A DNA stretch of 64,000 nucleotides from Acidovorax radicis (lineage in GTDB: Bacteria > Pseudomonadota > Gammaproteobacteria > Burkholderiales > Burkholderiaceae_C). Every line of letters starts with the position of its first letter. The first letter of the stretch is position 1. Both the position numbers and the translations under genes were made by a program. Under the pieces are notes generated by a model. It saw only the letters and a list, made by a program, of their open reading frames with translations, did no database searches and had not been told where the DNA came from. Shown here in pieces: positions 16,352 to 25,030 of this stretch. The stretch spans positions 4,030,001-4,094,000 of the forward strand of contig NZ_CP075184.1 in NCBI RefSeq assembly GCF_020510705.1, in the 5' to 3' direction.

Positions 16352-17677
16352 ATGTTGGAGTATGCGGTTGTCGCTTTCAGCATGCTGTTTGCCAGCTCCA
16401 GCCAGCAGAACTGGCTGGAGCTGGCCCTCAAGTTCTTTCCGTTCGTGGTTTTACTGGAGGCCCCGTTTTACTTTCTGGTGACAGTGGGCATGGTGAAGTA
16501 CGGGTTGCGTGAACACCTGCCGCACCACCAACGCGAGCGTTACCCAAGCGTCTCCTGCGTCATTACCTGCTATTCCGAGGGCGAGGATGTCCGCAAGACC
16601 ATTCACTCCCTGGCCCAGCAGCTGTACCCCGGGTTCATAGAAATCATTCCCGTGATCGACGGCGCGCTGCAAAACCGCCCCACCCTGCTGGCCGCTCGCG
16701 GTGCCCAGGCCCTGTTGGCCGACACGCCACGGCGCAAACTGATCGTGCTGCCCAAGTGGCAACGCGGTGGGCGCGTGTCGTCGCTGAATGCGGGGCTCGC
16801 GATTGCCACCGGCGAAATCGTGATGGCACTGGACGGCGACACCTCGTTCGACAACGACATGGTGCGCAACGCCACGCGGCATTTTGACGACCCGGGCGTG
16901 GTGGGCGTGGCGGGCAACCTGCGGGTGCGCAACGCCAAGCGCTCCCTGGTTACACGGCTGCAGGCGCTGGAATACATGCTCTCCATTGGAGCTGGCAAAA
17001 CCGGCCTGTCAGAGTTCAACATCGTCAACAACATCTCGGGCGCATTCGGCGTGTTTCGCACCCAGTTTCTGCGCCATCTGGGCGGCTGGGACGCCGGCTC
17101 AGCCGAAGACCTGGACATGACGACACGCATCAAGCAGTACTTCGGCCGGCATCCCAACCTGCGCATCGCGTTCGATCCCCATGCCGTAGGCCATACCGAC
17201 GCCCCCCACACATGGCGCGTCTTCTTTCGCCAGCGCCTGCGTTGGGACGGGGACATGTTCTACATCTTCATCCGCAAGTTCCGTTTCAATCTGCGGCCAC
17301 GGTTGCTGGGTTGGCGCAACTTTCTTTTTGTGCTGGTGAACGGCTTGATCATGCAATTGGTGATGCCTTTCATGATCGTTGCCTACACCGGGATGAGCTT
17401 GTTCACGCTGCCTGTGGGCGCGGTGCTGGGCGGGCTGGCGTTTATATACCTCGCCTATTTTTTCGCCCTGGTGTTTTATTTTGTGCTCTACGTGGTTGCC
17501 GTATCTGAGCGTCCCCGGGACGATCTGGAATATCTGTTGTTCCTGCCACTGTTTCCGTTGTTCGCCTTTGCCAACCGCGTGCATTGCTCTTTCTCCATCA
17601 TGCAAGAGATGTTCATGAAGTCCCATCTCGACTCCTCCATGGCGCCCTGGTGGGTGCTGCGCAAGACGAAGTTCTGA
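16352..17677 (+). CDS. membrane family-2 glycosyltransferase (polysaccharide synthase)
   Basis: Processive-type inner-membrane glycosyltransferase of 441 residues, resembling cellulose, PgaC and BgsA synthases. Two N-terminal hydrophobic segments (about 5-50) precede the GT2 domain; motifs are VIDGA, LDGDTS (Asp161/Asp163), SAEDLD in place of the TED motif, and QRLRW (294-298), which together indicate chain elongation. Four C-terminal membrane segments follow. No PilZ domain is visible, so any c-di-GMP input would have to come from another protein. It lies four bases after the zinc-ribbon/GGDEF-like gene and its stop codon is one base from the next start. The sugar is unknown. Confidence 0.88.
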   Translation: MLEYAVVAFSMLFASSSQQNWLELALKFFPFVVLLEAPFYFLVTVGMVKYGLREHLPHHQRERYPSVSCVITCYSEGEDVRKTIHSLAQQLYPGFIEIIPVIDGALQNRPTLLAARGAQALLADTPRRKLIVLPKWQRGGRVSSLNAGLAIATGEIVMALDGDTSFDNDMVRNATRHFDDPGVVGVAGNLRVRNAKRSLVTRLQALEYMLSIGAGKTGLSEFNIVNNISGAFGVFRTQFLRHLGGWDAGSAEDLDMTTRIKQYFGRHPNLRIAFDPHAVGHTDAPHTWRVFFRQRLRWDGDMFYIFIRKFRFNLRPRLLGWRNFLFVLVNGLIMQLVMPFMIVAYTGMSLFTLPVGAVLGGLAFIYLAYFFALVFYFVLYVVAVSERPRDDLEYLLFLPLFPLFAFANRVHCSFSIMQEMFMKSHLDSSMAPWWVLRKTKF

Positions 17678-17678
17678 C

Positions 17679-19886
17679 ATGCTCCTTCTTCGCCCCTTCC
17701 ACGCCACGCTTGTCGCAGCGCTCGCTCTCGCATGCTCATGGGCGCAGGCTGCGGCCAACGCACATGAAGCCCCCCCTGCGGCAGTTCTGAAGGCCTCTCA
17801 GGCCCTGGCCTTTACGCCTCAAGCCAGCGGCACACCCGCGTCCCTGACGCAGCTGGAAACATGGGCGCGCACGCAGGCCCCTGCGGCCCGACTTGCCCAG
17901 ACCGAAGTGGCAGTGGCCGAACAACGCAGCGCGTTCGCCGAAGCGCGCCAGGGAGCCCAGCTTTTTGGCGGGGCCGCCCTGGACAACACGCGTGAAGCGG
18001 TGACCGACTCCCTCAGCCGCGACTACCGGCGAGCCCAACTGGAAGTGGGGGTGCGTTGGCCGCTGCTGGGCAGCCGCGCAGCCCAGCAGCGCGATGTGCG
18101 CGAGGCAGATGAAGCCCTCACCAAGAGCCGGATACAGCGCCTTCAGGTCGACCATGAGGCCGTGCAATCGGTGCGCCGGGCCTATGTGCGCCATCTGCGC
18201 AGCAACCAGCGCGCGCGCATCACACAGGCCTTTCTGCAACCACGCTCGGGCGTTGAAGACCAGCTGCTGCGCCGACGCCAGGCCGGGGTTCTGCTGGAAG
18301 CCGACCGGCTGGAGCTGATCCAGCTGTTCGACAGCGTGCAGGCGGCATACGACAGCCAGGACACCGCACAGCAGCTGGCCAGCGCCGACCTCTCGCGCCT
18401 CACGGGCCAAGCCCGTCTCACCGTCGAGACCCGGGAACCGCTGTGGCCGCAAGCCTGCCTGGCGCCTCAGTTCGTGGCAACACAAGGCGACCAACATCCC
18501 GCCGTGAGGCTGGCTCAGCTCGACGTGGACGCGTCCTTGCGGCGGCAGGAGCAAGCGCACCTGGAAGGGGTGGACGCCAGCCTGTCGGTGGCCCAGTCCG
18601 TCAGCCGTGATCTGGGCGGCCAGCCAGGCCACAGCACCCGCGTGGGCGTGAATTTCTCCGTGCCACTGCAATGGCGTGCGCAGCGCGACGCAGCGCTTGC
18701 CCGGGCCCAGCGCGACAGCGACCGTGCGCAGGCCTTGTTGCTGCTGCGGCGCAGCGAGTTCGAGGCATCCAGCCAGCAAGCGCTGGCCAACTACCGGCTG
18801 CGCAGCAGAGAAGTGACCAGCTACGCGCTGCGCCAGCGAGCGGCGCTGGAAACGGTGCGCGTGGCACGGTTGCGCGTGGATGCATTTGACGGCGACGGCT
18901 ATTCCAAACTGCTGACGGCGCGCTACGCGCTCTACCAAGCCGCCATGCAAACCGTTGACGGCGCGGAGCGGCGCGATTTGGCCGCCTTGGAGGTGCTGAG
19001 CCTGGGCGGTGACTGCCCGCTGGAATCGCCCGAGAGCGCGCCCGCCCCCCTCGACCCACTGACCGCCACGTTGACAGCACTCACCGCAGATACCGCTGAC
19101 GCGGTGAGCACTGCCCAGATCCAGATCCAGATCCAGATCCAGACCCAGGCCGGCCTGGGCTGGTATGTCTGGCAGGCCCAGGCGCTGCTGGACCAGCCAG
19201 AGCGCCTGCAAGACATACCCGTTGGCAGCCAGCGTCTTCTCTTGTCATTCACGGCAGCCCAGTTGCGCGCCCTGAGCCAGCCCGGCGGGCTCGCTCAGCT
19301 CAACGCCTTTGCAGCCCGGGCACATGCCCTGCATCTGCGTATCGACCTGCTACTGGGTGATCCCGCCTGGGTGCTCCCCAAAGAGAGGCCCCAACTGTTG
19401 GCGCTGATAGACACGCTGCGTGACCTGCCCTTCGACGGCCTGCACCTGGACCTGGAACGCAGCCAGCTTCCGGCCAGCCAGCAACGCCGCTGGGAGACCT
19501 ATCTCTTCGACACGCTGCGTGCGGTGCGCTCACGCACGCAGTGGCCCATGGCACTGACCACCCATTACCGCGAGCTGCGTGACCCCGCCTTTGCACGCCA
19601 GCTGCATGCGGCGGGCGTCAGCGAATTGGTGGCCATGGTGTATGTCAACAATCCAGAGCGCACAGCAACCATTGTTCGCCCCCTGCTGCAAGCACCGTCA
19701 GGCTTGCGCCTGTGGGTGGCACAAAGCATCGAACGCGCACTGCCCAGCCCGGAGAGCAGTTTCAACGCAGGCCGCGCGGCATCGCTGCAGCGCTGGCGCA
19801 ATCTGATGCACCAACTCGCGCCCGTGCCAGGCTTCGCCGGCATCGTGGTGCAGTCGTTAGAAGACTATAGAGAGGCCCGGCCGTGA
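17679..19886 (+). CDS. TolC-like outer-membrane protein fused to a TIM-barrel-like domain
   Basis: 735 residues. Signal peptide at 1-25 (LVAALALACSWAQAAA). Residues about 60-450 have the long heptad-rich helices and tandem halves of outer-membrane efflux (TolC) proteins. A Pro/Ala/Thr linker with a Gln-Ile dipeptide run follows (about 455-490). Residues about 490-735 look like a glycosidase-type beta/alpha barrel: successive beta-strand segments (RLLLSF, LRIDLLL, FDGLHLDLERS at about 585-595, WPMALTTHY, ELVAMVYV, GLRLWVAQS, GFAGIVVQSLED). The FDGLHLDLE segment is what a barrel glycosidase would show at the acid/base strand. Thus an export channel and a possible chain-trimming domain are one polypeptide. 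The overlap with the next gene shows coupling. Confidence 0.75.
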   Translation: MLLLRPFHATLVAALALACSWAQAAANAHEAPPAAVLKASQALAFTPQASGTPASLTQLETWARTQAPAARLAQTEVAVAEQRSAFAEARQGAQLFGGAALDNTREAVTDSLSRDYRRAQLEVGVRWPLLGSRAAQQRDVREADEALTKSRIQRLQVDHEAVQSVRRAYVRHLRSNQRARITQAFLQPRSGVEDQLLRRRQAGVLLEADRLELIQLFDSVQAAYDSQDTAQQLASADLSRLTGQARLTVETREPLWPQACLAPQFVATQGDQHPAVRLAQLDVDASLRRQEQAHLEGVDASLSVAQSVSRDLGGQPGHSTRVGVNFSVPLQWRAQRDAALARAQRDSDRAQALLLLRRSEFEASSQQALANYRLRSREVTSYALRQRAALETVRVARLRVDAFDGDGYSKLLTARYALYQAAMQTVDGAERRDLAALEVLSLGGDCPLESPESAPAPLDPLTATLTALTADTADAVSTAQIQIQIQIQTQAGLGWYVWQAQALLDQPERLQDIPVGSQRLLLSFTAAQLRALSQPGGLAQLNAFAARAHALHLRIDLLLGDPAWVLPKERPQLLALIDTLRDLPFDGLHLDLERSQLPASQQRRWETYLFDTLRAVRSRTQWPMALTTHYRELRDPAFARQLHAAGVSELVAMVYVNNPERTATIVRPLLQAPSGLRLWVAQSIERALPSPESSFNAGRAASLQRWRNLMHQLAPVPGFAGIVVQSLEDYREARP
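19116..19145 (+). repeat. 6-bp in-frame repeat in the TolC/TIM linker
   Basis: Four exact CAGATC units followed by CAGACC, encoding alternating Gln-Ile in the linker between the two domains. Length changes would keep the frame. Confidence 0.9.
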
Positions 19887-20971
19887 AGATTCAGTTCGAT
19901 GTTCCGCCGGAATCGGCGCAGGAAACCAATGGGCTGGCAGTCCGCTACGCCGCATCGAAGCGCAAAGTCCCGCGTTGGCGCTGGTACTTGCTGCTCGCGA
20001 TGGTGCTGCTGCCACCCGCCTATCTGCTGACCCGTTTTGGCGTTGCCTACTGGTGGGAAACAACGCCCGCGCAGGTGATGATCGAGCAGGTCACAGTGCG
20101 GGCGCCCTCCGTGGGGCGGGTGGTGCGCATTGCCCAGGTGGGGGAAACCCTTCAGCCAGGCCAGCCCGTGGCGGAACTCGAAGCCCCCGCCAAGGAAAAA
20201 ATGGTGCAGCCTCTCCCCTTGGTAGCCCCGGCCCCGGCCCCGGCCCCGGCCCCCACCAAGCTGCTACAAAATCAGCACGCACGCCAAACGATGCTGAATG
20301 AAGCACACCAGCTGGCACAGGACCAACTGGCGATTCAGCAAGCCCGCCTCCAAAGGATGCAGGACCTGTGGAACCAGGGCGCAGCCACACGCCAGGAGGT
20401 CGACAACGCACGCCTGCAAGCGCTGCAGGCCCAAGTCGAAGTCAGCCGGGCCCGCGCCGACATCCGCGAACACCGGACCCTGCTGGTGCAGGAGCGCATG
20501 CCCACTGAAACGCAGGCGCCGTCGGCGCCAAACCTGGCGGCAAAGCCCGAGGCCACGGCGCCCTCACCCGTGCCCGCGACGACAGCTGTGGCATCGCCTG
20601 CGGGCGCCAAAGTGCTGCGCACCCTGGTGCACAAGGGCGACTGGGTTGCACCAGGCACCGACATCGCTGTTGTGCAAACGAACGCCGAGCCCCTGGTCTA
20701 CGCCTACCTGCCGGCCAAAGAGGCGCGCTATGCCCAACTGGGCCGCGAGGCCACATTGCGCTTCATGGACGGGGGAAGGGTGCGGGCCAAAGTCGTGGGC
20801 CTGGCACCGGAAGTACAGGGCACCCCCGCCGACCGGGTATCCCCTCTGACGCCGCGCACCACGTCCATTGTGGTGCGGCTACAGGCCGTGACACCGCTGC
20901 CAGAGAGCTATCACATCCAGCAGCTGCCGCTCGACGTCCGGTTCGACTGGGTGCCCGCCTCGTGGTTCTGA
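19883..20971 (+). CDS. HlyD-family periplasmic adaptor (membrane fusion protein)
   Basis: 362 residues starting at a GTG that overlaps the preceding stop codon by four bases. A membrane segment at about 33-53 (WYLLLAMVLLPPAYLL) is followed by a first lipoyl half-motif (VTVRAPSVGRVVRIAQVGETLQPG split by a short Ala-Pro repeat), a helical hairpin (about 125-195), the second lipoyl half (VLRTLVHKGDWVAPGTDI) and a beta-barrel domain. Such adaptors join an inner-membrane machine to a TolC channel; here the inner-membrane partner would be the glycosyltransferase rather than an ABC or RND pump, which is unusual. A similar synthase plus fusion-protein pair is known for rhizobial mixed-linkage beta-glucan (BgsA/BgsB). 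Confidence 0.85.
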   Translation: MKIQFDVPPESAQETNGLAVRYAASKRKVPRWRWYLLLAMVLLPPAYLLTRFGVAYWWETTPAQVMIEQVTVRAPSVGRVVRIAQVGETLQPGQPVAELEAPAKEKMVQPLPLVAPAPAPAPAPTKLLQNQHARQTMLNEAHQLAQDQLAIQQARLQRMQDLWNQGAATRQEVDNARLQALQAQVEVSRARADIREHRTLLVQERMPTETQAPSAPNLAAKPEATAPSPVPATTAVASPAGAKVLRTLVHKGDWVAPGTDIAVVQTNAEPLVYAYLPAKEARYAQLGREATLRFMDGGRVRAKVVGLAPEVQGTPADRVSPLTPRTTSIVVRLQAVTPLPESYHIQQLPLDVRFDWVPASWF

Positions 20972-21012
20972 TGGCCAGAAAACCTCGGGCTAAATAGAAC
21001 ACGCCCGCCCGA

Positions 21013-21032
21013 TGCCGGCGTCACAGCCGGCA
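21013..21032. terminator. Hairpin between convergent adaptor gene and hisA
   Basis: TGCCGGC-GTCACA-GCCGGCA, a 7-bp perfect stem in the 66-base gap between two convergent genes. No T-tract follows on either strand, so termination activity is uncertain. Confidence 0.35.
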
Positions 21033-21037
21033 ATGCA

Positions 21038-21781
21038 TCAGGCAGCGCCCAGCGCGTCGGCCCGGGCCTGGGCCGCGGCAAAGTCGAGGTCGCCGCTGTA
21101 GATGGCGCGGCCGCAGATCACGCCCTCGACGCCTTCGCTCTCCACGGCGCAAAGCTGCTCGATATCGGCCATGTTCGACAAGCCGCCCGAAGCGATGACG
21201 GGGATGGTCAGCGCCTGGGCCAGCTTCACCGTGGCGTCGATGTTGATGCCCGACAGCATGCCGTCGCGGCCGATGTCGGTGTAGATGATGGATTCGACGC
21301 CCCAGTCCTCGAACTTCTTGGCAAGGTCGACCACTTCGTGGCCGGTGAGCTTGCTCCAGCCGTCGGTGGCGACTTTGCCGTCCTTGGCATCCAGCCCCAC
21401 GATGATGTGGCCACCAAAGGCGCTGCACGCGTCTTTCAGGAACCCGGGGTTCTTGACCGCTGCCGTGCCGATGATCACGTAGCGCAGGCCGCCGTCAATG
21501 TATTTCTCGATGGTGTCCAGATCACGGATACCACCGCCCAGCTGAACCGGGATCTCGTCGCCCACCTCTTTGAGGATGGACTTGATGGCGGTGTAGTTCT
21601 TCGGCACGCCCGCAAAGGCACCGTTCAAATCCACCAGATGCAAACGGCGGGCACCCTGCTCCACCCATTTGCGGGCCATCGCGGCGGGGTCTTCGCCAAA
21701 GGTGGTGGATTGGTCCATATCGCCTTGCTTGAGGCGAACGCAGTGGCCGTCCTTGAGGTCGATGGCGGGAATGAGCAGCAT
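21038..21781 (-). CDS. hisA: phosphoribosylformimino-AICAR phosphate isomerase
   Basis: Fourth step of histidine biosynthesis, an Amadori isomerisation of ProFAR to PRFAR. The 247-residue barrel protein has the family start [21 protein letters not shown] with catalytic Asp8, GGGIRDLD, and [15 protein letters not shown] with the second catalytic Asp, then [11 protein letters not shown]. Two half-barrel repeats relate it to HisF. It is the last gene of the hisC-hisB-hisH-hisA string and is cut off from hisF by the polysaccharide island. Gap to hisH is 68 bases. Confidence 0.95.
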   Translation of the reverse strand: MLLIPAIDLKDGHCVRLKQGDMDQSTTFGEDPAAMARKWVEQGARRLHLVDLNGAFAGVPKNYTAIKSILKEVGDEIPVQLGGGIRDLDTIEKYIDGGLRYVIIGTAAVKNPGFLKDACSAFGGHIIVGLDAKDGKVATDGWSKLTGHEVVDLAKKFEDWGVESIIYTDIGRDGMLSGINIDATVKLAQALTIPVIASGGLSNMADIEQLCAVESEGVEGVICGRAIYSGDLDFAAAQARADALGAA

Positions 21782-21849
21782 GGTGGTGGAGTTCGGGGGA
21801 TAAAGGGCGAGACGCAGCTCGGCCCGAACGGGTGGCGGTTAAGAAAAAA

Positions 21850-22527
21850 TCAGGGATTCCAGTGCAGAAAATTGCGGTACAGGGCCAGGCCGTGCTCCGC
21901 GCTTTTCTCCGGGTGAAACTGGGTGGCAAAAATATTATCGCGTGCAATGGCCGCAGCGAACAAACCGCCGTAGTCCGTTTGCCCTGCGCAATGGGCCGAA
22001 TTTTGCGGCACAGCGTAGAAACTGTGCACAAAATAGAAGTAACTGTTGTCGGGCACGCCCGCCCACACGGGGTGTACGCCGCCACCATGGCGGGCGTGGG
22101 GCATCTGGCGCACCTGGTTCCAGCCCATCTGGGGCACCTTGAAGCGGCTGCCATCAGGCTGGGTGCGGCCTGCCAGGTCGAATTTGAGCACGTCGCCAGG
22201 GATGAGCCCCAGGCCCGGTGTGTCGCCCTCTGCACTGTGGTCCAGCAGCATCTGCATGCCCACACACACGCCAAACATCGGCTTGGTGGCGGCGGCTTCG
22301 AGCACCGATTCCTGCAGGCCCGATTCGCGCAGCTCGCGCATGCAGTCGGGCATGGCGCCCTGCCCTGGCAGCACGATGCGCTGGGCAGCGCGCACGTCTT
22401 CGGGGCGCTGGGTGACGACCACGGTCCAGCCCGTGCCCTCGGCGGCGGCCTGCACGGCCTGCGACACGGAGCGCAGGTTGCCCATGCCGTAATCCACGAC
22501 CGCAACGGTTTTTGCTTCCATATTCAT
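21850..22527 (-). CDS. hisH: imidazole glycerol phosphate synthase glutaminase subunit
   Basis: Class I glutamine amidotransferase that feeds ammonia to HisF. The 225-residue protein has [12 protein letters not shown] at the start, the oxyanion region [11 protein letters not shown], the nucleophile Cys88 in [10 protein letters not shown], and the catalytic His-x-Glu in TQFHPEKS near the C-terminus. The ATG at 22527 is used; a second ATG six bases downstream is equally plausible. Repeat copy 4 overlaps the start codon and upstream region, so the ribosome-binding region derives partly from the repeat. Confidence 0.94.
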   Translation of the reverse strand: MNMEAKTVAVVDYGMGNLRSVSQAVQAAAEGTGWTVVVTQRPEDVRAAQRIVLPGQGAMPDCMRELRESGLQESVLEAAATKPMFGVCVGMQMLLDHSAEGDTPGLGLIPGDVLKFDLAGRTQPDGSRFKVPQMGWNQVRQMPHARHGGGVHPVWAGVPDNSYFYFVHSFYAVPQNSAHCAGQTDYGGLFAAAIARDNIFATQFHPEKSAEHGLALYRNFLHWNP

Positions 22528-22561
22528 AGCTGCCAGCGCTTATACATCAAGCGCTAGCGCC
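22522..22561 (-). repeat. Interspersed hairpin repeat, copy 4
   Basis: On the minus strand: GCGCTAGCGCTTGATGTATAAGCGCTGGCAGCTATGAATATGG. The AGCTAT box and start codon of hisH overlap (AGCTATGAAT). Located between hisB and hisH within the his operon. Confidence 0.85.
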
Positions 22562-22578
22562 CGATTTTATTAAAAAAC

Positions 22579-23214
22579 TCACAAAGAACCCTTGGTGGAG
22601 GGGATGACACCCACCGAGCGCGGATCGCGCTCCAGCGCCGCGCGCAGCGTGCGCCCGAACGCCTTGAAGATGGTCTCGCACTGGTGGTGGGCATTGATGC
22701 CCTTGAGGTTGTCGATGTGCAGCGTGACGCCCGCGTGGTTCACGAAGCCCTGGAAGAACTCGTACACCAATTGTGTATCGAGCTGGCCGATGCTGCCCGC
22801 GGTGAACTTCACATCGACGTGCAGGCCGGGGCGACCTGAGAAATCGACCACCACGCGCGACAGCGCTTCGTCGAGCGGCACGTAGGCATGGCCATAGCGG
22901 CGGATGCCCTTCTTGTCGCCCACGGCGCGCGCAAACGCTTGGCCCAGCGTGATGCCCACGTCTTCCACGGTGTGGTGGCCGTCGATGTGCAGGTCGCCTT
23001 CGCAATCGATGTCGAGGTCGATCAGGCCGTGGCGGGCGATCTGGTCGAGCATGTGGTCGAAGAAGCCGATGCCGGTGTGCAGCTTGGCCTGGCCGGTACC
23101 GTCGAGGTTGATGCGCACGCTGATGCGCGTCTCGGCGGTGTTGCGGCTGACCTCGGCAATGCGGTCGGCCATCGGGTCAGCCGATGTAGAAGGTACGAGT
23201 GCGGAGGAAGTCAT
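22579..23214 (-). CDS. hisB: imidazoleglycerol-phosphate dehydratase
   Basis: Sixth step of histidine biosynthesis; manganese-dependent dehydration of imidazole glycerol phosphate. The 211-residue monofunctional enzyme has the metal-binding motifs [28 protein letters not shown] and a second half containing FSGRPGLH and the [15 protein letters not shown] helix. The hisC stop codon overlaps its ATG (ATGA), so translation is coupled. The N-terminal 15 or so residues ([15 protein letters not shown]) are not conserved. Confidence 0.95.
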   Translation of the reverse strand: MTSSALVPSTSADPMADRIAEVSRNTAETRISVRINLDGTGQAKLHTGIGFFDHMLDQIARHGLIDLDIDCEGDLHIDGHHTVEDVGITLGQAFARAVGDKKGIRRYGHAYVPLDEALSRVVVDFSGRPGLHVDVKFTAGSIGQLDTQLVYEFFQGFVNHAGVTLHIDNLKGINAHHQCETIFKAFGRTLRAALERDPRSVGVIPSTKGSL

Positions 23215-24335
23215 AGGGAGGCTTGGAGTGCGGCCAGCATCTGCGCGTTGTCTTCGGCATTGCCTACCGTCAGGCGCAGGCAGTTGGTCAGCAATGGGTG
23301 CATTGTAGAAACGTTCTTGACCAGCACCTTGCGGTTTTTCATGCCCTCGTAGGCCTTGGCGGAATCCGCCACACGCAAGAGGACCATGTTGGCCTCGCTG
23401 TCCCAGCACTTTTCGACCCCTGGCATCTGGCGCAGCGCGGCGATGAGTGTGGTGCGCTCGGCACGGATTTCGGCAGCCTGGGCGGCGAAGACCTCGGCAT
23501 GTTCCAGCGCAAACAGGGCCGCTTCGCAGTTGAGCACGCTCACGTTGTAGGGCGGGCGCACCTTGTCGATCTCGCTCACCAATGCGGCGGGCCCGATGAG
23601 GTAGCCCAGGCGCACGCCCGCCAGGCCAAACTTGCTGAGCGTGCGCATGAGCAGCACATGGGCGTTGCGCGCGGGCTCTGCGCGCATGCGGTCGATCCAG
23701 GTGCGGCTGGCAAAGGGCTGGTAGGCCTCGTCCATGACCACGATGCCGCCCTGCGCGCCCGCAGCGTCGATGATGCGCTGCACCGCGCCCTCGTCCCACA
23801 GCGTGGCCGTGGGGTTGTTGGGGTAGGCGATGTAGGTGATGGCAGGTTGGTGCTGGGCAATGGCAGCGAGCATGGCAGGCTCATCCAGCTCAAAGTCGGG
23901 CGTGAGCGGCACGCCGACAAAGTCCAGACCCTGCAGTTGTGCGGACAGCGGGTACATCACAAAACCCGGCATGGGCGCGAGCATGGTGGCGCGTTGGCCC
24001 GTGCCCGGTTGTGCGCAGGCCAGCGCCAGCAGGGTGATGAGCTCGTCCGAGCCATTGCCCAGCACGATGCCGTAGCCTTCGGGCATGCCCGCGTACTTGG
24101 CGAGAGCGGCCTTCAAATCAAGCAGGCGGTCGCCGGGATAGCGGTTGAGCGCAAGCCCACCCAGGCGCTGGCCCAGCGCGGCCTGCAGATGGGCCGGCAG
24201 GCGGAACGGGTTTTCCATCGCGTCCATCTTGAGCATGCCGGTGGAGGGCTGTACGCCGTACGCATGCATCGCACGCACGTCGGGGCGGATGCGGGCCAGG
24301 GCCTGGAGAGGGGAAGATGGATCAGCGTGGGTCAT
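23211..24335 (-). CDS. hisC: histidinol-phosphate aminotransferase
   Basis: PLP-dependent transamination of imidazole acetol phosphate with glutamate. The 374-residue protein has the fold-type I landmarks [34 protein letters not shown] and the PLP lysine in [14 protein letters not shown]. The ATG at 24335 overlaps the stop of the upstream PIN-domain gene (ATGA). That is an unusual neighbour: the rest of the his string may be transcribed through the toxin-antitoxin genes. hisD lies over 4 kb upstream on the same strand. Confidence 0.95.
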   Translation of the reverse strand: MTHADPSSPLQALARIRPDVRAMHAYGVQPSTGMLKMDAMENPFRLPAHLQAALGQRLGGLALNRYPGDRLLDLKAALAKYAGMPEGYGIVLGNGSDELITLLALACAQPGTGQRATMLAPMPGFVMYPLSAQLQGLDFVGVPLTPDFELDEPAMLAAIAQHQPAITYIAYPNNPTATLWDEGAVQRIIDAAGAQGGIVVMDEAYQPFASRTWIDRMRAEPARNAHVLLMRTLSKFGLAGVRLGYLIGPAALVSEIDKVRPPYNVSVLNCEAALFALEHAEVFAAQAAEIRAERTTLIAALRQMPGVEKCWDSEANMVLLRVADSAKAYEGMKNRKVLVKNVSTMHPLLTNCLRLTVGNAEDNAQMLAALQASL

Positions 24336-24784
24336 TCGGCAGTGTCCAGTTCGTTGGGGGAAACAAGAAACGGGTTGATGGGGCGCACGGCGTCCAGGGG
24401 CTCGCCATGCGGCAGCGCCTCGGTCAGCAGGTAGCGGCAGCCCTGCTGGTGGGCAGACGAAAGGATGAGTGCGTCCCAGTAGCCCAGGCGGTAGCGGTCC
24501 TGCAGATCCCAGGCGCCGTCCACGGTGTACGAGTCCAGGTGCGGCGGCAGCCACACGCGCAGGCGGCGCACCTGGGCGCGCACCTGCTGCAGCACATGGG
24601 GGCCGTCAAAACGCTGGATGGCCTGGTTGTACAGCTCGTTGAGCACCTGCGAGCTGATGCGGCCGCTGCGCGTCTGCCAGCAAAAGCTGATCCATTCACG
24701 CGCCCGCGCCTGTCGCTCGGCATCGCGGTCGTCCACGCTGGCGAGCAGGATTTCGGTATCGACAAAGATGGGGACGGTGGCCAT
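24332..24784 (-). CDS. PIN-domain protein, putative VapC-type toxin
   Basis: Putative Mg-dependent RNase toxin of 150 residues. The PIN acidic residues are visible in IFVDTEILLAS (first Asp), SSQVLNELYNQ (Glu), and GYWDALILSSA (Asp), with a final acidic position near YLLTEAL where an Asp is normally found. It lies 14 bases downstream of a ribbon-helix-helix antitoxin gene on the same strand and its stop codon overlaps the hisC start codon, so it is placed inside the histidine operon. RNase activity is inferred from the fold; the target is unknown. Confidence 0.85.
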   Translation of the reverse strand: MATVPIFVDTEILLASVDDRDAERQARAREWISFCWQTRSGRISSQVLNELYNQAIQRFDGPHVLQQVRAQVRRLRVWLPPHLDSYTVDGAWDLQDRYRLGYWDALILSSAHQQGCRYLLTEALPHGEPLDAVRPINPFLVSPNELDTAE

Positions 24785-24798
24785 GTGGTCTGCCCCGT

Positions 24799-25023
24799 TC
24801 AGCGCAGAAACAGGGTTTCGCGGGGCACGTACGGTCCGCTGGACGCGCCCCAGGACTCAAACCCCAGCGCCTCGCGCATGGCCTGGGCGTAGGCGTCTTC
24901 CTGGCGCATCTTTTCGGCCAGCCATTCACCGAGCAGGCGGGACACGCTGCTGCCGCGCTTGGCGGCTTCCACGCGCACCCATTCGGCAACGGTGTCGTCC
25001 ATGGTCACGGTGATGTTTTTCAT
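24799..25023 (-). CDS. ribbon-helix-helix antitoxin (CopG/MetJ-type)
   Basis: 74-residue putative antitoxin and autorepressor. The N-terminus KNITVTMDDTVAEWVRVEAAKRGSS reads as the beta-strand and first helix of a ribbon-helix-helix DNA-binding domain, followed by VSRLLGEWLAEKM (second helix); the C-terminal part, ending in PRETLFLR, would wrap the PIN toxin. There is no Shine-Dalgarno sequence before the ATG; a TAATAT box only seven bases upstream suggests a leaderless mRNA. Two tandem palindromes directly upstream look like its operator. Confidence 0.85.
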   Translation of the reverse strand: MKNITVTMDDTVAEWVRVEAAKRGSSVSRLLGEWLAEKMRQEDAYAQAMREALGFESWGASSGPYVPRETLFLR

Positions 25024-25030
25024 GGGTTAA

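Noticed and set aside
17736..19211. Minus-strand open frame of 491 codons across the TolC-like gene
   Set aside because: Antisense shadow of the real gene in high-G+C DNA; composition is typical of a shadow frame and it has no start signal.
14947..20971. The operon as a type I protein secretion or RND efflux system
   Set aside because: HlyD-like and TolC-like parts are present but there is no ABC or RND transporter; the inner-membrane partner is a GT2 glycosyltransferase.
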